Origin: Diplocloster agilis
Lineage (GTDB): Bacteria; Bacillota; Clostridia; Lachnospirales; Lachnospiraceae
Direction: 5' to 3'
Assembly: GCF_019042275.1 (NCBI RefSeq)
Contig: NZ_JAHQCW010000004.1
Coordinates: forward strand, 124,001 to 188,000
DNA: 64,000 bases
Shown: positions 56,101 through 64,000 of the stretch, one piece after another
Numbering within the stretch: position 1 is the stretch's first letter
How the letters are laid out: the number at the start of each line of letters is the position of its first letter
Position numbers and translations under genes: made by a program
Notes under the pieces: generated by a model
Told to the model about the DNA's origin: nothing
Seen by the model: only the letters and a program-made list of their open reading frames with translations
The model's database searches: none

Positions 56101-59100
56101 ATTTCTTGTGATTGCCCCCGCCGTTGATCTCCAGGGTAACAAAATTCAGGGCGGCATCTGTGATGTTGCGCAGGGTAAAAGTCAACGGGTAGGTCTCGCC
56201 CGAGACGATCTCCCTTGGCACATTCGAGACCGTCAGCTCCAGGGCCGATGACGTATCCACTACCTCAAGAGGTTCCTTCGTGGCATAGACTACTTTAAAA
56301 GGCTCGGCCGGCTCAGGATAATACGAACCGGTGACCTCCACCTGGATCGGATAGCTTCCCGCCTTGTCTCCTCTCACATACCAGGTCTGCTTGATCTGAC
56401 TCTCCTTTCCGATCGTTCCGACCGGCACCGTGGCGCTCTGGGGATCCTTGTTCATTCCCGCCAATGCCAGACCTTCCGGCAGCTTGATCGTCGCCGAACA
56501 GTCCTCCACCCAGTCATCCGGCGAGGTGTTCGCCACCACTAAGGAGACCTCATACATCTGTTTTAGCCAGCCCACCGTACCATTGAGAATAATAAAATAC
56601 TGCTGCGATTCCGTTCCTCCCAGCGGAACCAGCCATTGGCCGCCGGATGAGATCCACGTTCCTGACCCGGAGCTGCCGCCAGTTCCTCCGGAGGATTCGT
56701 TTCCAAAGGCAATCGGCTGCCCTCCGGCACTAAAACCACCGGCATGACGATTGGCGTAATAGGTCACCGGAAGGCTCTGCTTTTGACCGGCGATCTCATA
56801 TTCCAGGGTCAATTTAAATTCATAGCTGTTTCTGTTGGCCGGATCATTGATGTCGATCCCGGCATCCTTTATCTCCTGAGCCGTCATTTCTCTGGATGTC
56901 ACGTCTCCGATCAGGTAATGCAGACGGCTAAGCCTGATCTCTTCCTCCTGCGGCTGGGGATCATCCTGTGCCGCGCCTACCTCTATCGTCTTATCCTGCA
57001 TGGCATATTCGCTGTTCTCTTTCAGCGCGGCCATCTGATATACGGAGTCCGCGTCCAGAACTAAGGTAGCGCTTCCCGTAGTGTCTGCCTTAACAGCAAT
57101 CTGTTCTTCCTCCTTAGCTCCCTGCTTTGACAGCAGAATCTGCGCCCCTTCGATCCCTTCTCCGCTCTGTCCGTCAGCCACCTTAACCGTCACCAGACGT
57201 TTGTGGGAGGCGGCATCCGGCTGCTGCACCTTCACCTCCACCGTGCCCGTTCCCTCATTGCCTGCCGCATCGGTGACCGTCAGTTTTACCTGGTAAGTCC
57301 CCGCCTTTTGAAAGGTATGCGCCGACACCGCTTGATTCGACACCGTATGATCTCCGAATTCCCAGTAATAGGAGGCAATCGCATCATTATCCGTCGATCC
57401 GCTCCCGTCAAACGTAAGGGCCATCCCGGGGATACCGGACGGATTCAGGAGCGCGATCATCGCCTGGGGAGCTTCCGTATCGTTCACAACAGCGGCGGCG
57501 GTAACCTCCCGGCTATAGACCTCTTCGCCAAAGATATTCCGGTATGCCACCTGATAGGTGTAACGCCCCGGGGCGACGTTATCCACATAGGAATCCGCCT
57601 TTGTGGTTAAAATCCTGATTTTGTTCCCCTGTTCCCCGGTCCGGTATATAATATAATTTTCTAAAATCGGATCCTTGGGATCCTTATTCCAGGACAAGCT
57701 GACAGACCGGTGTCCGCCTTTTGCCGTCAGGGATACATCGGGAGGCGTGTGATATTTCATCACCGCGTACTCTGCCACAACCGGCTCTGCGGCCAGTCCA
57801 TTCAGATCGGTCACCTCTATTTTCATTTCATAAGTTCCATTATCGAAGTCCGTAATATCCCAGTCATAGTACCAGTATTTTTCCTGTTCCCGCTCCCCTT
57901 CCGCTGTCAGGGATACCACCGGATTCCAATCCGTCTGCCCTTTTATCCGATAGGACAGAGCAACCGTTTTCACACCATAATTATCATAGGTTTGAACCTG
58001 AACCGGGATATTCCGGTACTGGACCGCATCTGTTCTGGGCAGGTAATCCTCAATCACCGGAGGGACCGAGTCCACGTACTTGGCAGACCGCACCGGGGTG
58101 CTTTCGCTGTAGTTGCCCCAGCTGTCCAGCGCTTCCATGTAATAGTAGTAAGTCACGCCCGGTTCTACCTCGTAATCGCGGTAGCCGACCGTTGACATAG
58201 CCTCTAGCACTTCAAAATCCTTGTCCGGTGATAACGAGCGGTAGATCAGATAGTATTGAAAATTTTCTTCCACCGGCAGATTATCCCAGTTCAGATAGAT
58301 ATACTCCGCTTCCGCCGCGGCCGTAAAGTTCTGAGGCCGATCCGGAGGCACATTATCAAGCGTCATCATCACACTCATCGGCGTCCCGGCCACATCGCCC
58401 CGGTATCCGGTTACCCTGAACCAGAGCTTGTCATGCTCAGGCGCCGTAACATCAATATTAAACTGATAAAATCCAACGTCCGTTTTATCCTTCGTCCCCA
58501 GTGATGTGTACGCTCTTTGATCGTAAGAATATTCAGCCTCCACATAATCATAGGGGAATTCATCGGACATCTGCACCTGGACATAGGCTTCTCGTTTTAA
58601 TTTAATTCCGCTCCCGGTTATGAGGGAGCCTGTATCCACACTCGTAATAACCGGCGATCCTGCCTGACCGATCGGGACAAAGGATATCCCTTTTTTCTGT
58701 GCGTACTCTTCGGCATGAGAACCGGAGGGTCCGCAGATCGTCGCAAGCTTCGGGCAGTTCTGAAACAGCGGATCGCTTAATTTTGTGGCGCTTCCCTTTA
58801 CCGTCACCTGAGCAAGCTCCGTGCAGCCGTTGAAATTATTGCTCAGGCTTGTAACGCCCTCCGGAATCACGATTTCCCTCAGAGAGGAGCAGCCGGAAAA
58901 CGCTGCAGCAAAGATACCGGTTACCGTGTCCGGAATCCCGATCGTTTCAAGCTTTTGGCAGTTCTCGAATACACTTGAACTGATCGTCTTCAGGCCCTCC
59001 GGAAGTTGGATCTCTTCCAGGGAAGTACATCCGGAAAAGACCTCATAATCTAAGGCCTCCAAAGTACCGGATAGTTGAACACGGGTAAGACCTGTACAGT

Positions 59101-61444
59101 TTAAAAAGGCGCTGCTGCTGATCTGATTTACTTGTTCCGGCACGGTCACTTCTGTCAGCGATTTGCATCCCGAAAAAGCATTTCTCTCTATTTCTGTAAT
59201 CGATTCCGGCAGCTTTAGGTTTTCCAGATTTTCACAATTCTCTGCCAGTCCGACCGGGATGCCTTTCAGGTTGGCCGGCAGCTTTAAGCTTTTTAAGGCG
59301 GTGCAGCCTTTGAAACACTCCGTTTCCACCGTGGCGTTCGTATTCGGAATTTCTATCTCCTGTAGTTTTATACAGTCCTGGAACGCATTGGAACCGACGG
59401 ACGTTACGGTATCCGGTATAACAATGCTTCCCAGTTTACTACAGTTCTGGAACATGCAGGCACCGATTGTACTGAGGCCATTTTGCAGCTCCACCGTTTC
59501 CAGACCGGTACAATCCGCAAAAAGATACATTCCAATTGAGGTTATGCTGCCTGGAATCTGAATGCCGGTAAGACCGCTGCCCCGGAACGCGTTATCTCCG
59601 ATAGTCTTTACGGAATCCGGGATCTGAATCTCCTGAAGGGCGCTGCAGTTCCAAAACATGGACGCAGGAATCTTAGTGATCTGATTCGAAAATGATACAT
59701 GTTTCAATTTGTCGCATCCCATAAAGACAGCATTGTCCATCGTCTTTATATTCCCTTCCAGAACTGCCTCTGTCAGGGAAGTATTTTCTGCGAACGCCCC
59801 GTTTCCCAGCGTAGTCACGCCGGACGGTATGGTAATCTTAGATAGAGCGGAACACTTATAGAAGGCGGAAGCGCCTATTTTCTTAAGACTCTGCGGCAGT
59901 TCTGCCTTTTCAAGTGCCGTACATTCCGCAAAAGCATTCTCTCCAATGGTCTCAATCCCTTCCTGGAAATCTATTTCTGCCAGCCATTTGTGGCCATAGA
60001 ATGCCTTTTCCGCGATGGTTTTTACATAGTCCGGTACCGTATAGGAAGTATCCTGGCGGGCCGGCGGATAATAAATCAGAGAGGCGTTATCTTTCTGGAA
60101 CACCACGCCGTTTCCGTCGCTTTCATATATCCGGTTCTCTTCCGATACGGTTATCTCCAACAGGGATGTGCAGCCCCACAGCATACTCTGAAAATCAACG
60201 TTTGTAACGCCGCTTCCGATATGGATTTTTTCCAGTCCGGTACAGGAATTAAAGATTCCACTTGCAAGGTTCGTTGTCAGATCGGGAATCGACATTTCTT
60301 TCAGCGAGGCGCACTGGCTGAACGCAGATTGCTGAATCGTTGTCACTTTCGCCGGTATCACAAATGCGGAGAGTTTTTGACATCCGCTGAAAACACTGGC
60401 TGAGAGCTCGGTTAAATTTTCCGGAAATACCGCTGTTTCCAGATTTTTACACAATTCGAACGCTCTATCCTCAATGGCAGTCACCCCGTCAGGAATGCGA
60501 ACCGATGTCAGGCCGGCCATAGAAAAGCAAAGCATTCCGATAGTCCGCAGGTTCTCGGGAAATGTAAGCTGTGACAAACCTTCGCAGTCATAAAACGCAA
60601 ATCTTCCAAGCTCCGTAACCGTATTGGGAATCTCCACCTGACTCAGGTTTATGCAACTAGAAAAACAGTTATCAGGAATTGTCTCCAGACCGGACGGAAG
60701 CGTAATCTCAACCAAAGCGGTACAGCTCCCAAAACAGCCGCTGCCGATGGTCTGCACGCTGTCCGGTATCTTCAGGGACTGCAGGGAACTGCATTCTCTA
60801 AAAGCATCCTGTCCAATGGTCTGTAACAAAGAGCCCTCCTCAAATTCTACTCTTTCTACGGTACTCCATCTGTAGAATGCTCTGTCACCAATGGATGTCA
60901 CCGTGGAAGGGATGATAATGTCGGTGTAATTATAGGTATAAGGGAACTGCCCCTCCGTGATCTGAGTGGTTCCCTCCGGAATTCGAAGCACCGTTTCCTC
61001 TTTTTTATCATCTTCCTCATTTATAGGCTGGATCCATATGTTTGGCGTATGATCCATGTTTCCATCAACAGCCTCCGGTGATTTCGCATTCGGAAGAGGA
61101 ATCTCCGGCGGAGTCTGGGCTGGCTGTGAGGGAACGGTGGTTTCCGTTCGCGGTGCCGGGGATGCGGCTGGTTCTGTCTCCGGCGCTGGGGAAACGGCAG
61201 GCTCCGTCTCCGGCACCGGGGAAACGGCAGGCTCCGTCTCTGGCGTCGGGGATACGGCAAGCTCGGTTATCGGACCCGGACTTGTGCTTGGCGCCGCCTG
61301 CTGCCCTTTACCGGCTGCTGATTCTTCGGTCTGTTCCGCCCCGGGCACTGTCGCCTGCTGTGACGCGTCTGCCAGCTGCCAGGCCGTCTGCGTCGTCAAT
61401 AAAAATGCTAATGCAACACATATGATCTTCTTTCCCTGTTTCAA
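53126..61444 (-). CDS. Giant secreted protein: BspA-type leucine-rich repeats, FN3/PKD, lipase-like domain, sorting tail
   Basis: This 2772-residue protein has a signal peptide at 1-28 and a Pro/Thr/Glu-rich linker to about 115. About 33 LRR_5 (BspA-type) repeats of 23 residues run from about 165 to 925 (each with a xxIxIPxxVTxIGxxAFxxCxxL pattern). FN3-like domains lie near 1035-1130 and 1235-1320, and a PKD domain (YYWEFGD) near 1325-1410. A long beta-rich part follows. An alpha/beta-hydrolase segment with the class 3 lipase nucleophile elbow LLITGHSRGAATAN (near 2155) is followed by a second Pro-rich linker. GGQTGDHAPL plus hydrophobic helix plus RRRRKQS ends the chain. BspA repeats mediate adhesion, and the lipase-like part suggests an added hydrolase. 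TTG start with AGGAGG seven bases upstream. Confidence 0.85.
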   Translation of the reverse strand: MKQGKKIICVALAFLLTTQTAWQLADASQQATVPGAEQTEESAAGKGQQAAPSTSPGPITELAVSPTPETEPAVSPVPETEPAVSPAPETEPAASPAPRTETTVPSQPAQTPPEIPLPNAKSPEAVDGNMDHTPNIWIQPINEEDDKKEETVLRIPEGTTQITEGQFPYTYNYTDIIIPSTVTSIGDRAFYRWSTVERVEFEEGSLLQTIGQDAFRECSSLQSLKIPDSVQTIGSGCFGSCTALVEITLPSGLETIPDNCFSSCINLSQVEIPNTVTELGRFAFYDCEGLSQLTFPENLRTIGMLCFSMAGLTSVRIPDGVTAIEDRAFELCKNLETAVFPENLTELSASVFSGCQKLSAFVIPAKVTTIQQSAFSQCASLKEMSIPDLTTNLASGIFNSCTGLEKIHIGSGVTNVDFQSMLWGCTSLLEITVSEENRIYESDGNGVVFQKDNASLIYYPPARQDTSYTVPDYVKTIAEKAFYGHKWLAEIDFQEGIETIGENAFAECTALEKAELPQSLKKIGASAFYKCSALSKITIPSGVTTLGNGAFAENTSLTEAVLEGNIKTMDNAVFMGCDKLKHVSFSNQITKIPASMFWNCSALQEIQIPDSVKTIGDNAFRGSGLTGIQIPGSITSIGMYLFADCTGLETVELQNGLSTIGACMFQNCSKLGSIVIPDTVTSVGSNAFQDCIKLQEIEIPNTNATVETECFKGCTALKSLKLPANLKGIPVGLAENCENLENLKLPESITEIERNAFSGCKSLTEVTVPEQVNQISSSAFLNCTGLTRVQLSGTLEALDYEVFSGCTSLEEIQLPEGLKTISSSVFENCQKLETIGIPDTVTGIFAAAFSGCSSLREIVIPEGVTSLSNNFNGCTELAQVTVKGSATKLSDPLFQNCPKLATICGPSGSHAEEYAQKKGISFVPIGQAGSPVITSVDTGSLITGSGIKLKREAYVQVQMSDEFPYDYVEAEYSYDQRAYTSLGTKDKTDVGFYQFNIDVTAPEHDKLWFRVTGYRGDVAGTPMSVMMTLDNVPPDRPQNFTAAAEAEYIYLNWDNLPVEENFQYYLIYRSLSPDKDFEVLEAMSTVGYRDYEVEPGVTYYYYMEALDSWGNYSESTPVRSAKYVDSVPPVIEDYLPRTDAVQYRNIPVQVQTYDNYGVKTVALSYRIKGQTDWNPVVSLTAEGEREQEKYWYYDWDITDFDNGTYEMKIEVTDLNGLAAEPVVAEYAVMKYHTPPDVSLTAKGGHRSVSLSWNKDPKDPILENYIIYRTGEQGNKIRILTTKADSYVDNVAPGRYTYQVAYRNIFGEEVYSREVTAAAVVNDTEAPQAMIALLNPSGIPGMALTFDGSGSTDNDAIASYYWEFGDHTVSNQAVSAHTFQKAGTYQVKLTVTDAAGNEGTGTVEVKVQQPDAASHKRLVTVKVADGQSGEGIEGAQILLSKQGAKEEEQIAVKADTTGSATLVLDADSVYQMAALKENSEYAMQDKTIEVGAAQDDPQPQEEEIRLSRLHYLIGDVTSREMTAQEIKDAGIDINDPANRNSYEFKLTLEYEIAGQKQSLPVTYYANRHAGGFSAGGQPIAFGNESSGGTGGSSGSGTWISSGGQWLVPLGGTESQQYFIILNGTVGWLKQMYEVSLVVANTSPDDWVEDCSATIKLPEGLALAGMNKDPQSATVPVGTIGKESQIKQTWYVRGDKAGSYPIQVEVTGSYYPEPAEPFKVVYATKEPLEVVDTSSALELTVSNVPREIVSGETYPLTFTLRNITDAALNFVTLEINGGGNHKKFDKETIKPGESVSFQYDTTMHFDNLKDGVEMVLRQMVLVCGSGLIPKIEFKPDDFPGKSELEASLKFYGDEDLKKEVKSLVFSQGSFQFEKEEEDDTDYDCLHMYAAVTNKRTVEGNAKDATNVKVKIEAPEGFSFEPYKRKDTYEYSIPSLKVGEISEPKKIDLYPIFVEPSDSLPDVTFRIALSSDVHTQIDSDKKLEVTQRANTGTIPFRSTVAVSKVLTGNEPSYWSYYKDGFTKNSYQYDQGVATLALALSSSVYRYGDIKEGLLNIGFSDIRGYNFSASDTQENQSTVNRDSVANVFATKKIFIEDQVYTIVAIVIRGTVGEEWYGNFNIGTGTEHYSFRNSYTDVMMRLNQYMSEREIPKDQTKLLITGHSRGAATANLLAADLDGSEKYAAAENIYAYTFATPNVTTQPGVHDNRYHNIFNILNDADFVTYVPPYDWGFDKYGLTLSFPKKGSAAYQQDISLVAGYFQTYTKVAFEEQDPAGVRLMTWLLTIGAKNSGEYESKTIGSAEFGKLLNLSKLTLSPLTASLFIKAAGAIYNKGPVTSHDIGNILAYMTLGIDPKWQKSVSYAHAVETYLAWMHTEHPQAMDFGTRPAFKVAAVNCPVDVEVYDGQGNLIGKIVNNTVDPTISSDITAMVLGDSKILYLPCSQAYQLKLAGNGSGTMTYTLSEYSANGDKLRQVNFYDVPIEPGKIMYGDVNEELGTQIKNYALRSADQKPLKEADEELKGDTLAQLRVALTEVGGGTALGEGQYTKGEYAMLQAMPDSGNGFYGWYVDGRKVSGEPEYGFVVLENIYLEARFLEGVKAPEIPKVPAAPGAALNTVTLPDHWTWLHPDQKLEEGENEYDAIFTPAPDDPTDYSTLEGWDAEHGYLVMPVKITVVPKEEPKPTPTPQPTPEPTASPVPTGEPSPTAKPVPTATPGPTVKPNRPDSSDTGSGGNRTGEDSKIAGGQTGDHAPLVPLILLALCAAAAAVTILVRRRRKQS

Positions 61445-61539
61445 ATCAATTCCTCCTCATCTAAAATGTTGGCCGGATAAGTCTATGGATAGAAATCTGT
61501 GTCAAAGAACAGTCTCCGTATCCAATTTTTGTTATCCTA

Positions 61540-61548
61540 ATTATAGCA
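61540..61548 (-). promoter_or_regulatory. Extended -10 promoter of the giant LRR gene
   Basis: On the minus strand TGCTATAAT is an extended -10 element about 95 bases before the TTG start. No good -35 is seen, which is acceptable for this promoter class. Confidence 0.55.
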
Positions 61549-61658
61549 CCAACGCTTCTCTTTTCTTTCCCAAACAATTTGGGATATTGCCCGGAATATC
61601 GATAAGGAACAGGAAAAGGGGCTGTGAAAAAACAGTCTAAATACGTAGAGGACTTACG

Positions 61659-62345
61659 GTGTCAGATATTGTGAGGAACATTGTGGAGCGCAAAGGGATC
61701 AAGCGCGAAGATGTGCTTTCCTCCATTCTTGATTTGCTCTGCTCGTCGATTGGGTCGCTCACCAATCCCACGAGGGTGGCAGACACCATCAATACCAGGC
61801 AAAAACGCGCTGGTGAGAACATCGTTGCATTGAATACCGTCAAGTCCTATGTGGAACATCTGTCTGATGCATTTCTGTTCACCGAATGCAAACGTTGGGA
61901 TGTAAAAGGAAAAAGCTATTTTGATTATCCCAACAAGTATTACTGTGAAGACATCGGACTGCGGAATGCACGGATTGGTTTCCGTCAGCAGGAATTGACC
62001 CATATCATGGAAAATATAATCTACAATGAGTTAATAATCCGTGATTGCACAGTGGACATCTGAGTTGTTTACAGCAACGAGAAGAACAGACTGGGTAAGG
62101 TTTCTCAGGTAGCGCGGGAGATTGATTTTATCGCAAACTCCGGTGGCAAAAAAACCTATATCCAGTCTGCCTATGCGTTGGGTACAGAGGAAAAAACGAT
62201 TACCGAGAATAAGCCTTTTTCCTTGACTGGGGACTCCTTCCCGAAGATAATTGTACGACACAATATCCGCAAACGCTGGTACGATGAAAACGGTGTTCTC
62301 AATATTGGCATCATCGACTTTCTACTGGATGATACCGTTATTTGA
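61659..62345 (+). pseudogene. Truncated and interrupted DUF4143 ATPase gene
   Basis: The frame from 61659 matches only the C-terminal two thirds of an AAA_14/DUF4143 ATPase: VKSYVEHLSDAFLFTECKRW, FDYPNKYYCEDIGLRNARI and MENIIYNELIIRD. The N-terminal Walker domain is missing, and a stop lies in frame upstream. At 62061-62063 a TGA stands where the family has Gly before VVYSN. The same frame then continues uninterrupted (REIDFIANSGGKKTYIQSAY) to a TGA at 62343-62345. I infer a dead 5'-truncated gene with one nonsense mutation. Confidence 0.8.
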
Positions 62346-62659
62346 CCCTCGAAACCAGAAAGCAATCCCGTTCAGCTTCAGGAATGAGATTGCTTTCTGG
62401 AGTATATAATGCCCCTAGACAATTCAGAAATATGTCATATACTCTTTCAGATCCTGGCGGCATTTATGTGCTTACAAAGGAAACTTATCCCATGATTAAT
62501 CTTTGAGGACAGCCTGCTGTTATAATGAGGGAAAAAGCAGATATGACACCTTCTCAGAAAAAGAGCAGAAATAGCATGGATCCACTGTCCGAGAGATGGT
62601 CCGAACACTATGGCACAGCTCAACAGCGGATCCAAAATCATATCAAACTATCCCCCAAC
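62346..62659. other. Gene-poor spacer with copy 2 of the dispersed repeat
   Basis: About 310 bases. The 39-bp repeat shared with 41902-41940 lies at 62417-62455. An unsupported open frame of about 45 codons starts at 62525 (plus strand) and ends near the DUF4143 gene tail. It has no ribosome site I can defend. Confidence 0.5.
62417..62455. repeat. Copy 2 of a 39-bp dispersed intergenic repeat
   Basis: The unit beginning AGACAATTCAGAAATATGTC differs from copy 1 at 41902-41940 at five of 39 positions. The flanks diverge on both sides beyond a few bases. Confidence 0.6.
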
Positions 62660-63889
62660 TTATAATAAGCTGACCGGAATAATCAAATTCTCGCGGTCAA
62701 AAGCGCCCAATTCCTCCGCTATACAGATAACAGCTCCTGTCCCGCGTTTTAGAGGTGACTTTTCAATTACCGAAAAATTTTTCATCATTTTCTTTTCCGG
62801 CGTTGCGCTTTTCTTGATCTCAATGGGACACAGCTGACCATCGCCTTCCATTAGCAAATCAATTTCTTTTGCGTCTTTATCTCTGTAATAGTAGAGATAT
62901 GCGTTCTTACCGGTATTTTGACAGCTTTTTTGTATTTCGCTCACTACATAGTTTTCAAAAAGCGCGCCGTTCATAGCTCCGCTCATAGTCGTTTCGGCAC
63001 TGCTCCATTTGGAAAGGTAACACACCAGCCCGGTATCGTAAAAGTACAGTTTCGGTGTCTTAATGGTTCTTTTTAACACATTATTCGAGTACGGATGAAG
63101 ATAGAAAATAATGCCCAGCGTTTCTAAAATTCTAAGCCAGCTTTTTGCCGTTACCTGATCTATGTCGCAGTCGTCGGCAATTCCTTTATAATTTACCAAT
63201 TGGGATGTCCTTGCGGCAACTGCAGTAATAAAGTTCAAAAACTTGAGGGAGTCTATGGCGCCGGACAGTTCTCTGACATCGCGTTCCAGATAGGTGCTTA
63301 AATAACTTGAGTAGAAAATCCCTCTGTCATCATATTTTTTGCTGACTAATGCCGGCATCCCACCCATAAAAATACGCTCAAATATTTGAGGTGTCGTTAC
63401 GGCAGGAGTAAATTCCTGCTTTTTCTGAAGGGTTTCAAAATCTAAACAAAACGCCCCCGGCTGCCCACCATATATTTCCTGCTGTGAAAGCGGCGGTAAA
63501 TGCAGCAGCGCCACACGCCCGGCCAATGACTCCTGTACTCCCTGCATCAGCTTGAATATCTGTGAACCGGTCATCCAAAAATCACCGGGGCGGTGATTTT
63601 GATCCACGCTTATTTTGATATAGGTGAATAGCTCCGGCGCATACTGTACTTCATCTATGAACACAGGCGGCTGGTGAATCTGAAAAAACATCACCGGATC
63701 ATTTTTTGCCAATGCCCTTACATTCAAATCATCCAGCGACACATAATGCCTGTTCTTTCCCTCAAGCTCCATCAGCTTTTGTAACATTGTCGTTTTTCCG
63801 ACCTGCCGGGGACCGGTTATTAAAATGGCGGGGTATTGCTCATTGAGTTTGAGGAATACATCCTCCATAAATCTTTTGATATACTCCAT
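62660..63889 (-). CDS. AAA_14/DUF4143 ATP-binding protein
   Basis: This 409-residue protein has Walker A in LITGPRQVGKTTML, Walker B in VFIDEVQYAPELF and a sensor segment WMTGSQIFKLMQ. The C-terminal DUF4143 domain shows LYFYDTGLVCYLSKW, NGALFENYVVSEI and a PD-(D/E)XK-like YYYRDKDAKEIDLLME. The start at 63889 has AAAGGAGTGCTTAT; the longer frame to 63955 lacks a ribosome site. Cellular role is not established for this very common family. It lies next to a broken relative at 61659-62345. Confidence 0.88.
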   Translation of the reverse strand: MEYIKRFMEDVFLKLNEQYPAILITGPRQVGKTTMLQKLMELEGKNRHYVSLDDLNVRALAKNDPVMFFQIHQPPVFIDEVQYAPELFTYIKISVDQNHRPGDFWMTGSQIFKLMQGVQESLAGRVALLHLPPLSQQEIYGGQPGAFCLDFETLQKKQEFTPAVTTPQIFERIFMGGMPALVSKKYDDRGIFYSSYLSTYLERDVRELSGAIDSLKFLNFITAVAARTSQLVNYKGIADDCDIDQVTAKSWLRILETLGIIFYLHPYSNNVLKRTIKTPKLYFYDTGLVCYLSKWSSAETTMSGAMNGALFENYVVSEIQKSCQNTGKNAYLYYYRDKDAKEIDLLMEGDGQLCPIEIKKSATPEKKMMKNFSVIEKSPLKRGTGAVICIAEELGAFDRENLIIPVSLL

Positions 63890-63964
63890 ATAAGCACTCC
63901 TTTCGGCTAATATATGTTTCAATCCTATTTTAGCCGAAATCCGAGAAATTATCAAGGTTCTACG

Positions 63965-63998
63965 TATCCTTGTGGCTTAACTATCCTTGTATCTTAAC
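63965..63998. repeat. Short 17-bp tandem repeat at the right edge
   Basis: TATCCTTGTGGCTTAAC and TATCCTTGTATCTTAAC are adjacent (15 of 17 identical) and may continue beyond the window. Confidence 0.7.
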
Positions 63999-64000
63999 TA

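Noticed and set aside
58821-60875. Regularly spaced similar segments resembling a repeat array
   Set aside because: They are the codons of the leucine-rich repeats. Unit sequences vary and there are no CRISPR-like constant repeats with unique spacers.
62061-62063. In-frame TGA considered as selenocysteine or recoding
   Set aside because: The family has Gly here, the gene also lacks its 5' part and no SECIS-like hairpin was seen, so a nonsense mutation is simpler.

Overview
The window reads as a chromosome segment of an anaerobic, gut-type Firmicute, most likely Lachnospiraceae or a close clostridial relative. This rests on gene content: a glycyl radical enzyme with its activase, YesM/YesN-type two-component regulators, lipoprotein-dependent sugar ABC transporters, giant LRR/Ig-repeat surface proteins ending in TGD-type sorting tails, strong GGAGG ribosome sites and TTGACA/TATAAT promoters. 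I saw no rRNA, tRNA, CRISPR array or complete insertion sequence.

Region 1 (1-18.5 kb) is one long leftward catabolic operon of at least fifteen genes. It starts at a near-perfect sigma-A promoter (16710-16738). In transcription order it encodes an isocitrate-lyase/PEP-mutase-like enzyme, a glycyl radical activase, a glycyl radical enzyme, an RpiB-type isomerase, a small M24 (creatinase/aminopeptidase-fold) protein, an aldehyde dehydrogenase, a ribose-type ABC transporter (binding protein, ATPase, permease), an FGGY sugar kinase, a two-domain class II aldolase, DhaK, DhaL, a LacX-like mutarotase and a second RpiB-type isomerase. A further reading frame may run off the left edge. An orphan sugar-binding lipoprotein and a divergent AraC regulator lie upstream. 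My inference is import of a sugar or polyol, phosphorylation, aldol cleavage, DhaKL phosphorylation of a small ketose such as dihydroxyacetone or erythrulose, isomerisation, and radical or dehydrogenase steps on other fragments. I do not recognise this gene combination as a described pathway. It is the best candidate here for an undescribed system.

Region 2 (19.5-27.5 kb) is accessory: a MATE exporter, a maltose-type acetyltransferase, a DUF1697 protein, gene debris, a Y-family DNA polymerase with its YolD partner, and a RloA/RloB ATPase-nuclease-like pair. The RloAB promoter is enclosed by a 20-bp inverted repeat (19/20 match). A gene-free stretch with several strong hairpins follows.

Region 3 (27.4-41.8 kb) is a leftward alpha-galactoside utilisation cluster: a huge beta-helix/Ig-like surface protein, a solute-binding lipoprotein, two permeases, a GH36 alpha-galactosidase, and a YesM-type kinase with a YesN-type regulator, closed by a terminator.

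Region 4 (42-53 kb) holds a DUF5131 protein, a TfoX-like protein, a GGDEF-EAL protein beside a four-PAS hybrid histidine kinase, a double GntR-type regulator, and a three-gene signalling operon (7-TM-like kinase, LuxR-type regulator, small membrane-anchored protein).

Region 5 (53-64 kb) is dominated by a 2772-residue secreted protein that fuses BspA-type leucine-rich repeats, FN3/PKD domains and a class-3-lipase-like domain to a sorting tail. Beyond it lie a broken and an intact DUF4143 ATPase gene.
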